Assembly (NCBI RefSeq): GCF_027580225.2
Contig: NC_073358.2
Location: 23,586,501 to 23,650,500, forward strand
Length of the DNA: 64,000 nucleotides
Source of the DNA: Misgurnus anguillicaudatus
Lineage: Eukaryota; Chordata; Actinopteri; Cypriniformes; Cobitidae
Direction of reading: 5' to 3'
Shown here in pieces: positions 1 through 12,100 of this stretch. Made by a program: the position numbers and the translations under genes. The notes beneath the pieces are model-generated. The model made no database searches, was not told where the DNA came from, and saw only the letters and a list, made by a program, of their open reading frames with translations. Numbering within the stretch: position 1 is the stretch's first letter; each line of letters starts with the position of its first letter.

Positions 1-81
1 GTAACAATGACGGAGTCATTGCAATGCGAGTAAACAATCCATATTTCAATAACATTGCTGTAGGTTAAAAACAAAGTTTAC

Positions 82-174
82 CTTGCGACTCGACTCAACT
101 AAATAAGAGCTTTCCTCCTTCACTCTCTCCAGTTCCTCCTGCAGGGTGATGATCCTGTTGTTTGCGACAGCAAG
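82..174 (-). CDS. rufy3: rufy3 coiled-coil exon, last one visible
   Basis: A 93-nt, phase-0 exon between acceptor atttag and donor GTAAAC. It encodes [20 protein letters not shown] then [11 protein letters not shown], a well-conserved RUFY3 coiled-coil stretch. No further exon lies in the remaining 81 bases. Confidence 0.92.
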
Positions 175-3100
175 CTAAATGAAATGAGAAAATACACACA
201 GATTGAGCTGCCTAAAATCCCATGAACCTGGTACATCACTACACCACATTATACTACTGTAAGTTATAAATATTACCCACTTCCTCTGAAAGTTTACTGT
301 TGGATTTTTCCAATGCGTCTACTTTGGCCTGCAGGTTATTCACTGACGCACTGTGAAAGGGGAATTTCATTAAGATTAGTCATGCAGCTAGTCAAGAACA
401 TGCCCGTGTGCTAAAGAATGATGTTGGGTAAATTTGGACGCACTTAAATGTCTGTTCAGTTCTTCCACATAGTTTTTCTGGTCAAGAATAGCTGTGATCT
501 GTCCATCTCTGCAAACAAAAAAGACAGCTTCTGTCAAATCTTACCTGTGCAACTGTATTAAATGAACACATCTGGCCTAATGTGGACGTGAAATGTAAAC
601 TCACCCCTCTGTACTTTTGCTGCTGTGAGCTCCATCTTTTAAATACATGGAAAAATCTATGACTCCAACCTAAAGAAAGGCCAGAAGAAAAACTTAATTC
701 TCCACAAAAACAAATATCTAAATTGAAATTTGTGGACATTCATTGACTCAGTTAAGAGTGCAATAAAGAGTAACTAACAGATACCTGTGAGTCTAAATCT
801 TCTCCCTTCATGCACAAGTTAGCATCAATGACATTTAGCCCCACCAACAACCCAGCAATCACTGCTCCTTCCTCCTCCATCATAAGAGCGTTAGACTCAT
901 AAAATTCACCGAGGAACACAAAAGCAGCATATAACATCATTCCAAAATGGTGCACCATGACAAGAATTGAAGAGCTCAGATGCAAAAGCCACTAAACACC
1001 ACCTCCATCAAAAATGAGAATCATATTAACCAAATGCTCTCAGCCCGTATTATACGTTCATGAAAACCTTCATTTCAAATCCGCTAAATCCCCACCCACC
1101 TCAGGCCATTCGGGAATACAGCTTTGTTGGCAAAATTTGCTAAACGCCATGTCGATTTTTTTTAGCAAAGTCCTTTTAAGTGCATGGAACATGAATTGAA
1201 AGAAAGACAGTAGTTAAAGGCGGAGTCCATGATGTTTGAAAGCCAATGTTGATATTTGAAATCACCTAAACAAACACGCCCCTACCCCAATAGAATCTGG
1301 ACCTTCTGTTGATAGACCCGCCCCACACATACGCAACCCGGCATTTGATTTGATTGGCTATAAGTGTGTTTTGGTAGTCGGCCCGTCTCCTTTTCCAACG
1401 CGTTTTTCAAACATCGTGGACTCCGCCTTTAAACAACCGTGTTTCACATTGAAACTTGGGTCCCTTTTGAATCTGACACAACCTGATTGTGGCAGTCACA
1501 TGGATCACAGCTGGATTTTTACACTCTGACTTTCATCATTTGCAATGTTTCTAGTTGCATCTAAGTGATTTTGCAACTATTTACCATGTCTCTCCAAAGA
1601 AGTGGATTTTTTTAAGTGGATGTTTTTGCATTAGACGGTTTTACGAAAGAGAGTTAAATTTGTTAAAGGGACACTCTACTTTTTTTTGAAAATATGCTCC
1701 TTTTCCAACTCCCCTAGGCTAGACATTTGATTTTTACCTTTTTGGAATCCATAATCCATAGATTATGCTAAACTATGCATAATCCATTGAATCTGATTAG
1801 ACCATAAGCATCGCGCAAAAAAATAACCAAAGAGTTTGGATATTACGCAGCAGCCGAAAATAGTCCCCTTAGTAACTTTCAATGGCTGGGGAATATTTTC
1901 GGGCAGTGCGTAATATCATTGCACCTCCTGCGGCCATGTTACGGCAGCAAAGTCTTTGATTATTACGCCAGAATGAGAGTATAGTTCCTAGCCATATCTG
2001 CCTAGAAAATAGCAACTTTTAATTTTCTGTCTGTCTTAGTACACGATGTAACTACAGAAGAGTCAAGTTTTAAATAGGAAAAATATCGAAACTCTTTGGG
2101 TTTTTTTGTGCGATGCTAATGGTCTAATCAGATTCAATGGATTATGCTAAGCTAAAAGTGGTAGCGCCAGACCCAGAGATCAGCTGAATGAAATCCAAAA
2201 CGGTAAAAATCAAATGTTTAACTCTAGGGGAGATGGAAAATGAGTATATTTTCAAAAAAAAGTGGATTGTCCCTTTAAAGGAACAGTATGTAGGATTGTG
2301 GCCAAAACTGGTATTGCAATAACAAAACTAGTGGCTAAAACTCGTACTGCAATCATACAACTGGTGGCCAATACACAACATGACAACATAAACATCAGTT
2401 GAGGGCTGCAACTCCACTTTTTAAATGACAATATCCTGGCCAGACCACTGTTGTCAGTGATATAAGTATTTGAAATAAAAAAAATGTCTTAATGTCTAGT
2501 GACATATCAGGGACATTTTATGATTAATTGATATACATTTCTTACATACTGTTCCTTTAAATACCAATGAAATTAAAAGTGACATTTAAGAAAAGAAGGC
2601 ATTTCAGTAACTGATTAATAACCCTTTTGCTGCTATTAAAGTGAAATAACTAAACCTGACGCTCATCTACAAGAAAAAACATGCCAGACGCACTTAGATG
2701 GTTTTGCATCTGAACTCCTGAATTGCAATATTAAGAACAGTACCCGAGCAGGTCTTTTCGGTTGATGATGGTCTTCATATAATCTGAGAGCTTCTTCTGC
2801 ATCAAAGCAAGGCGAAGCCATGCTCTGCCTCTTCCTAATGGGGTTCTGACATAAAACAAACAGCTTTAGAGTCATAAACAAAACATATGTGAAGGAAATA
2901 ATATGTTGGGGTAAAGGTGTTTTCTTACTTGAGTCCAGGAAGGTCTTTGACACTGGCTGTGATCTCCCCAGCCTCTGGTGTCAACTTTTCTACCAGCTCC
3001 AAAGGACCCCAGAAAGACTTATTTTGACCAAGGAATGTCTTTTTACCTTAGCAACAAAAGATATTAAGAAAACAAATAAATTAAAATTAATAAAAGATAC

Positions 3101-6100
3101 AGATGACAAAGAATTAGGTTTCAATTACGATCTGGTTTCACTACAATAACTAAACTACTGTTTGGTTTCACAATAACTATCAAAGGTTAAAACCAGTTAA
3201 CTGGCGCTGTCCCGTGAGCGGGACACCTGAGTTTACTTTAATATTTGCATGTAAATGTTAATCTATCACAACAAACTATATATTGTTGAAAAGGTCTAAG
3301 ATGTAGTTTTCATAATTCAAAACCTTTTAGCAGTAATAATAATGCAGTGACTGTAATTTATTAATTTGTGACAAGAGTATGCAGCAAACCTCACAGCAAA
3401 CCAACAAAAAACTCACTTTTTTGATACTTTTATGTATAAAATGATACTATATTGCATTCTTTTTATTTATTAAAATAAATTTAAACTGCTATAACAATTT
3501 TTTGTTTAATATTTTCACCTCCAGACACTTCCGTAAAACATTAAAGAGTCTTCTTTAAAACAAGATCAAAATTAGGCTTCTACACCAAAAAATACCAGGG
3601 TTATAACAACTTTTCATCCACCCCTCATTAAAAAAGGTCTGCGCCAGGTAGAGGGTTAAGCATTACAAAACAGCACATAATGGTACAGTGTTTATACAGG
3701 TTAACAATGGGAGTTTATTTACACAAAACACTTCAAATTAGCCAAATTATAACCTAGACTGTAACTCATAAACCCAATAAATCTTATCTAGATGAGAGTG
3801 ACTTTGAGTTAAGAATTGTTGTACTTACTTTTAAGCCCATGTTTTAGGCAATGCTCCATGACGACAAAAAACTGCTGCAATGGGGCGTAGTCGGAGTCTA
3901 GTGTGCGTCCCAGGTTTAATGCAGACTCTATCAATCCCTTGATGCTCAGCTTGGCCATGTTCATCAGGTTAAGCCTCTCGATGGCAATAGGATCTTTTGG
4001 ATCTTTAAACAGAAATGTTCTAGTTATGATACAATTCTCTCACTTTGATTTTTCGGCACAGTATATTACAGATTTGCAAACTGAAAAAAGCAGTGTTTGA
4101 GGATCTGGCCAGAAGAGACTTCATGAGATCTTTAAATTGTCTGAGGCTATATGGCTTTCTTCTTATACCAGCAATACCTGGTAAAAATGTTCATCAACTT
4201 TATTTCAAACAGCAGAGAGCTTTTTTTCTGAATTATAAAACTCACGCCAAACTCAAAATGCATCAGTGAATTTTAGGTTTCTGTTCTTACACCTCACCTT
4301 AATGTGTTAGCCAACAGCAGTGACTCTATATAGTGAAAGCTCACTCCAAACTATAACAAACATTAGTTTCGTTTCCCTTAAAGGGGACATATCACAAGAC
4401 TTTTTTAAAATGTCAAATAAATCTTTGGTGTCCCCAGAGTGTGTATGTGAAGTTTTAGCTCAAAATACCATACAGATAATTTATTATGGCATGTTTAAAT
4501 TGCCATTTTGAAGGTGTGAGCAAAAATGATCTAATCTCTGCACTGAATGGCAGTGGTGTGGTAGTATAGTGCAGATTAAGGGGTTGGTATTATCCACTTC
4601 TGACATCACAAGGGGAGCCAAATTCAATTAGCTATTTTTTCACATGCTTACAGAGAATGGTTAACCAAAACTAAGTAACTGTATTGTTATTTTTCACGTT
4701 TTCCAGTTTACCAGAAGCACTAGGGACCCAATTATAGCACTTAAAGGAATATTCCATTTTCTTTTATGTTTGAGGAAAACATTGCAGGATTTTTTTCATT
4801 TTAATGGACTTTAATAGACCCCAACACTTAATACCCAACTCAACACTTAACAGCTTTTTTCAACGGAGCTTCAAAGGACTACAAACGATCCCAAACGAGG
4901 CACAAGGGTCTTATCTAGCGAAAGGATTGTCATTTTTGATAAGAAAAATAAAAAATATCCACTTTTAAACCACAACTTCTCGTCTAGATCCGGTCGTGAT
5001 GCGTGATGTGACCCCACGCAATACGTCATGACGTCAAGAGGTCACAGAAGACGAACGCGAAACTACGCCCCAGTGTTTACAAGTGTTCAGAAAGAGGACC
5101 GTTCCGAAGTTGTTGTATGTCAACTGATACTAATTAATGTCTTTGTGTCAGTTTATTGTTTAAAATGGTCCGCAAATTTGCATTTTATATATGTAAACAC
5201 GTGACCTCCCTACGTCACTACGCATTTACGTTAGGTTGCGCTGGACCGGACCTAGACGAAAAACTGTGGTTCAAAAGAGCACATTCTCCATCTTTCTTAT
5301 CAAAAATGACAATCGTTTCGCCAGACAAGACCCCAATGCCTTGTTTGGGATCGTTTATAGTCATTCGAAACTCCGTTGAAAAAAAACCGCCAAGTGTCGA
5401 GTCAAGTACCAAATGCTGGGCTCCACCAAAGTCCATCAAAATGAGAAAAATCCCGAAATGTCCTCCCCAAAAAACACCATTTCCTCTCGACTGAACAAAG
5501 AAAGACACCAACATTTTGGATGACATGGTGGTGAGTAAATTATCTGGATTTTTCTTTTAAGAAAATGGAATATTCCTTTAAACAAAAAAAAGATTCTTAT
5601 GATATGTCCCCTTGAAAATAGTTTTGGTCAGTGCCAAAAGAAGTTTGACTCGGTGTCAAATGAGCCCATATTTTCAGTGAATTCTCACTGCACAAAATCA
5701 TCTCTTATTTTACATCTTAGGCACTAAGACAAGGAAAACAATCTAGGACAAGATAGCAGCACTGTGAAAATTGTGCCATTAGAGAGGCTATCAATGCACA
5801 TCTTGTTACCAAAAAAGTAATTGATACAGGAATACTGTATTGATAATGAAACCACTATAATAGAAACTCAGAGAGCATCTTAAAAACAAATGTTCCAAAA
5901 AGGGTCTTTGTCAGGTTGTATGGTTTCATAAAAAAACTTACAACATCCACAGACCTTTCTGTTGCACAAAAGGTTCTTGGGGAACCAAAATGTGTTCTTC
6001 TCTGGTATCACTACACAAAACACTTTATTATAAAGTGTAGCTAGCTCCACACCTATGCTAAGGTTGATTATGGAACAAATATTGTTTTAGCATTATTTAA

Positions 6101-9100
6101 GAAAAAGACAGAATTTATAATAAACAACATACATTATAAGATATAATGTATTAAAAACATCTAATGGCAATCAGAGTATCTCTTAAAGGATACACCTGAA
6201 TAACTATAAACTGATAGCATGAAATGCTGCTAACATCATGCAATAAAAAAGCCAAATCAGCAACTGAATGGGATGCAGCATTCAGACAGCCAGTGGGGGG
6301 GGGCAAAACAGGCCATTGAAGAGCAATCCAGTCAAATGGGTATACAAAGATATTTTGCAAGAGAAAAAAAATCATTAACATAAACAGAAAGAAAACATTA
6401 AAAGAGACAGAAAAAGAGATGCAAACAAGGCTAAGGGCTAAAGTATCGAAAGCTGTAGTGCTAATGTGCCGTTCAGGGAGGTTGTTCAGCACGACCACCC
6501 CTGCTGCTGTTTTAGGATGGTGCCCGAGGCGGGGATGAGGTGGACTGGGGAGAGCGAAGCCACCATACGCACCTTTAAACTCATCAAGCATTTGCATTTG
6601 CTCCACCAAATCTGTGAAATCCTCCCATGAGTCTTTGCAAAAGGTAATGGAAAACAGAAAACAAAGCAGAAGAGGATTGGGTCATGCACACCATGGGAGT
6701 AAACCAAAGCAATAACAAAAGGGAATACATCATGTTTTAGAATATTTTGGTGTTACGGTCCGTTTAAGCTCTAGCACACTGTCATACAATTGCCGCAATG
6801 CTTTTCTCGGTGATGGTTGGGAATAATAGCAACTTAAGCGTTGATAGTCATTAAAGCTGTCCCAACGTGTCAAAAATCTGGAACCAAAAAACGCTATGAG
6901 AAATATGTGGCGAATCAGCCATTGATATTTTAGACAAGACAAAGCAGCATATTTAACAATGCTCTGTTTGTTCTGCAAGTCTCAAATGGCAACTTATATA
7001 AACTTTGTCTAACAGAATGCCTCAGGGAAGAGTTTTTCCCCATTACTAGCAACAGCAGTCCTTTGGTTGTACATTCACTCACCTAATGAATTATTAGGAA
7101 CACCTGTTCAATTTATCATTAATGCAATTATCTAATCAACCACTCACATGGCAGTTGCTTCAACGCATTTAGGGGTGTGGTCCTGGTCAAGACAATCTCC
7201 TGAACTCCAAACTGAGGCCCAATCCCATTTCTCTCTCTTCCCCCTTCCCCTTCCCCCTACTCCTTAGTTTTGCATGTTCACGAGAGCGAAAGGGCTATCC
7301 AGATTGGTCCTTACTCTCACGTGAACATGCAAAACTAAGGGGTAGGGGTAAGGGGTAAGACAGAGAAATGGGATTGGGCCTAAATGTCAGAATAGGAAAG
7401 TAAGGTGATTTAAGCAATTTTGAGCATGGCATGGTTGTTGGTGCCAGACGGGCCGGTCTGAGTATTTCACAATCTGCTCAGTTATTGGAATTTTCACGCA
7501 CAACCATTTCTAGGGTTTACAAAGAATGGTGTGAAAAGGGAAAAACATCCAGTATGCGGCATTCATGTGGGTGAAAATACCTTGTTGATGCTAGAGGTCA
7601 GAGGAGAATGAGCCGACTGATTCAAGCTGATAGAAGAGCAACTTTGACTGAAATAACCACTCGCTACAACCGAGGTATGCAGCAAAGCATTTGTGAAGCC
7701 ACAACACGCACAACCTTGAGGCGGAAGGGCTACAACAGCAGAAGTACCACTCATATTCACTACAAATAGGAAAAAGAGGCTACAATTTGCACAAGCACAG
7801 CAAAATTGGACAGTTGAAGACTGATAAAATGTTGCCTGGTCTGATGAGTCTTGATTTCTGTTGAGACATTCAGATGGTAGAGTCAGAATTTTGCGTAAAC
7901 AGAATGAGAACATGGATCGATCATGTCTTGTTACCACTGTGGAGGCTGGTGGTGGTGGTGTAATGGTGTGGGAGATGTTTTTTGGCACAATTTAGGCCCC
8001 TTAGTCCCAATTGGGCATCGTTTAAATGCCACGGCCTACCTGAGCATTGTTTCTGACCATGTCCATCCCTTTATGACCACCATGTACCCATCCTCTGATG
8101 GCTACTTCCAGCAGGATAATGCACCATGTCACAAATCTCGAATAATTTCAAATTGGTTTCTTGAACATGACAATGAGTTCATTGTACTAAAATGGCCTCC
8201 ACCGTCACCAGATCTCAACCCAATAGATGTGGTGGAACGGGAGCTTCGTGCCCTGGGTGTGCATCCAGAAATCTCCATCAACTGCAAGATGCTATCTTAT
8301 CAATATGGGCCAACATTTCTATAGAATGCTTTCAGCACCTTGTTGAATCAATGCCAGCAGAATTAAGGCAGTTCTGAAGGCAAAAGGGGGTCAAACACAG
8401 TATTAGTATGGTGTTCCTAATAATCCTTTAGGTGAGTGTATTACTCATATGCACAAATTATTTTTTATGTGGCTTGGCTGTGGAAAAAAATCAAATCATA
8501 AATGACACTTCATGAGGCATTGCAGACCAAACACCTTACAAAAAACTTTTCCATGCAGTGAAACAGACCATCACGTACTGTACCAGAGTAAATGGTGATA
8601 CAAGGCAAAACATCTGCTTTGTAATACTGATCAATATGCAATGTAAAACATCTCCAAAGTACATCATGAAGAAATCTCTTAGTAAATATACGGTATAAAG
8701 TCAGTTTACTACACGTGAGAGGGCTTTTTATAGCTCTAAAGGTAATATAGTATGGGAAACAAAAGAAAATCCTTTGGGAACAAATACTAAAGTCTACAAA
8801 TGTCTTAAAACAGTGCAGGGGAAATACACTAGCTGGGTGATTCTCACGAAACCATTGAAACACCACGGCACTAATGATTTTAGCTTTAAAATGTGTAATA
8901 TAGTAACATTAAAAAGCATCAGAATTAACACAATACTGTGTTCTACCTTGCACAATGTGTGATTTCAACATAAGAATTTATAATTGGAAATTTTATCTCA
9001 TTTTCTGCTGAAATTCTCATTACCGCAATGTGTCCGGCTGTGTTTGAACATGCGTTATGTTGTAATTTAATCAAATTAACACAAAAATATTAAGAAAAAA

Positions 9101-12100
9101 AATAAATGGATGTTTTGCTAGACTACTTTAGATGACAGAAAAAATATTTACTGAATATTCATGTATAATAATAATGAAGAAAAATTAGGAAAATGATGTG
9201 TCCATGCCTGATGTTCTCATCCTCCGCAACACTTTTTGAGAACAGTTTAAGCACACATACAGAATTTTAATAAAGTTTGATTTTGAGTGACCAAGCACAT
9301 GGACCAGTTACTTCAAGATGGCTACCAAGTAGGATAATTTTTTTACAGTTAATTTGAAATATTGTCTTGTCAGAATGCTTACACGACATTTTGATTATCA
9401 TTACCGCAACAGATGCTTATTAAATGTTAATTTAATTAATAGAAGCATAATACTTTGATTTTAAATGCATGTGCAGAATCTCCAAATTATGTTCTTTCAG
9501 GTTTGTCATGTCATTTTGAAAATATGTCAGTGTTGATGTTTTCTGAGTGTTGCGGTAATGAGATTTTTTAGGACTAATTTTTTAAATTATGTTACAAAAA
9601 GTGTTAAATGATAAGTAAAAGTTTTTAAATTAATGTTCCCATTTACTCCAGACTTTGTTTTTCAATATCTGGTGGGAAAAAAAGTAAATTTAAGCAATTT
9701 TTACATTTTCATGCTTGACATTTTTAAAACCAAGTTTTCGTGAGAATCACCCAGCTATGTTGTTCATTTGGCGGTTGGTCACTTTTCATTGCTGTCAGTG
9801 ATCAATCCTTTCAAGCAATTTTAGACCATCTCCCGAGTAACATTACCGTCTCCACATGATTGTTTATCCTAGTATACTACACCTAACATTTGGTACAATA
9901 AACACCTGCTCTACTACAGTAATGGCAGGGTTAGCCAAACATAGCTCTGATTCAAATAAATAATATATTGCATACTTTCTTCTTTAAAATTACTGAATAA
10001 ATAAAAAAACCAACGAAAAAAACTATTTGCCATTAAATTGTATAAAATTTGTTAAAAATGTATTATTATTAAAATCTGAAAAAAAATCACTGCACATTAG
10101 AAAGTCATGTATTTCTCTTATTATTTTGTATTATTTGAAAGTTGATGCTTAGGTAATCAAAACATTGGTACAATAATATTTATAGTTTGAATAGAATCTG
10201 TCAAAACCAAATGGGTATCATCAGTTTAAATTCTGACTTAATTTGTTTAATGCAACAACTGTTAAATTAGAACAGCTCCACAAAAACTACATTTCCAAAC
10301 AAGCCTGCAGGAACGCTGGGAGCATGATGGTGGAGGCTGGGCCAGCACCGCCCAGTATGGTAAAAGAGCCACTGAGGCCTAGTGATGCTGCGCTCGCCTA
10401 CCTTCGTGAGCCGGCTCAGGATCGGGAGTGAGCGAGATGTCGTTAAGCTCACGCAGGCACAGCCATTCCCCGTCCACCGACACACGGAAGTTGCACAGGT
10501 AGATGGTCTCTCTGGCAGCCTGTGTGATTTTGTCAGTAGTGGGGGTGGGGACCTCACTCTGGGGCGTCAGATCAGACATGGTGACTCAGCTGATAGCTGC
10601 GACGACAATAACAATCACGATGGCGGCCCTCAGCAAGCAGACAGGCACAGTGCAAAACACCAATAGGGGATAGAAATAAATATCCGAAAAATCCAGTCCA
10701 ACCAACAGTCTTCTCTGGTACAAAGGAGGAAGGAAAACAAAGAAGTAGGCAGGGGGAGATCCGAAAATATCAAACAGCAATCCACGGAAAATTTGACAGA
10801 AAGGATGCTATTCTTCTTCTGGAGCTCAGCAGCTTCGTCTGGTGAACAAGCAAGGACAGCTAAAATCCAGTTTGGGAATAAAAGGCTTCCCTGGTCTTTG
10901 GCTCGGCACAGCCAGGGGATTGAGATGCTGTGTGAGCTGGGCTACAATCAGAGATGTCTCTTTCTCTCCGACTCCCTCCCTCACAGCCCCCGCTTGCATT
11001 CGTTTGATTGGCTGCACGCACTGCAAATGGGAGGGTGTTGACCAAGATGGCTGCCGTGATGCTGAGGATGATTATGGGATTCACGTCAGCAGATTGTGGG
11101 AGTAAGGAGAGCACATCACCCAAGGGGACTGCGAAGGTAGGGGAGCTGTAGTCATGATCCACAAGAGAAGGATGAAGGCCTTACTAATCGAGACTTGATT
11201 CAGATAGGTGCTGATAAAGCAGCAGTAAATGTTTTTGTCAACTATGCATTTTGCTGATGAAGCAAAAGACACTTCACTAATGTATCAACCTTTGCACAGT
11301 GTTTCAAATTATGGAAGAAAACATTTGGGTATCTGATCATGTGGGTTGGTTTTGTAAAAAAGTGTGAAACATATTAAAATATGATTTAATCCTCAGTGTA
11401 TGTTTGTATATCTATTAATTCTAAAAGCACCAATGCAAAAATACAGTGAATGAATGAACACATTGTGTGAAACATCCATAATGCTGTTAACTGTAAAATA
11501 GATTGAAAATGACTGTAATACTACAACTGATTAAAAAAATTAAGGTTGTTTTTCCAAAATCTGACCTGTCTTCTTTAAAAAGCAAACATATTTTTTTAGC
11601 AAAACATGTGCTGATGTTTATGATGCCTAACATGCTGTCTAGGTAGTCTGCTCACAAGATTTTGTGACACAGCCATATGGTACAATTTAAACATCTGATA
11701 CTGTCCACAGCCAAAACGGAAGTATTTCAACACTGTTGTAAACATCCCAGCAAACATTGATGCATTACTGTTTAAAAAACTCAACATGCGAGCCTAAATT
11801 TATAAATTCAAGAGAAAACGCTTACTTTATAACTGGGACTGTTCTGCACATAGCAAACGTGCGTAAACACCCTACCTGTCATTTTGCAATGTTGTTGACA
11901 TTGAAACACAAGGGAGGGAGAAATGCTGGACAGGTTTGAGCTGAAATATTGCTTAATGCTCATGTAAGCAAACACTGCGACAGCAAATAAAGAAATGAAT
12001 AAACAATCATATCATATACTCACTTCTCGTTTTCTTGGTCTTCTCAATCTGGAAATCATAGCGAACTGGTGCGGTGGATGAAGAGCTTGTCTTTGAAAAC

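Larger units (their letters stand above)
7076..8440 (+). mobile_element. Tc1-like transposon, degenerate, with nested MITE
   Basis: Inverted ends CACTCACCTAATGAATTATT on the left and the matching AATAATCCTTTAGGTGAGTG on the right, with TA at the right edge, mark a Tc1/mariner-type element. The interior carries recognisable transposase coding: AWSDES near 7830 (first catalytic Asp) and FQQDNAPCH near 8108 (second Asp). It is broken by stops and an insertion. Confidence 0.88.

Noticed and set aside
2663..2953. Minus-strand 96-residue open frame
   Set aside because: Out-of-frame reading of the rufy3 exon at 2845-2744; the correct frame is [12 protein letters not shown].
5156..5526. 100-residue open frames on both strands
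   Set aside because: They lie in the arm of the palindromic TTAA MITE at 4741-5581 and mirror each other.
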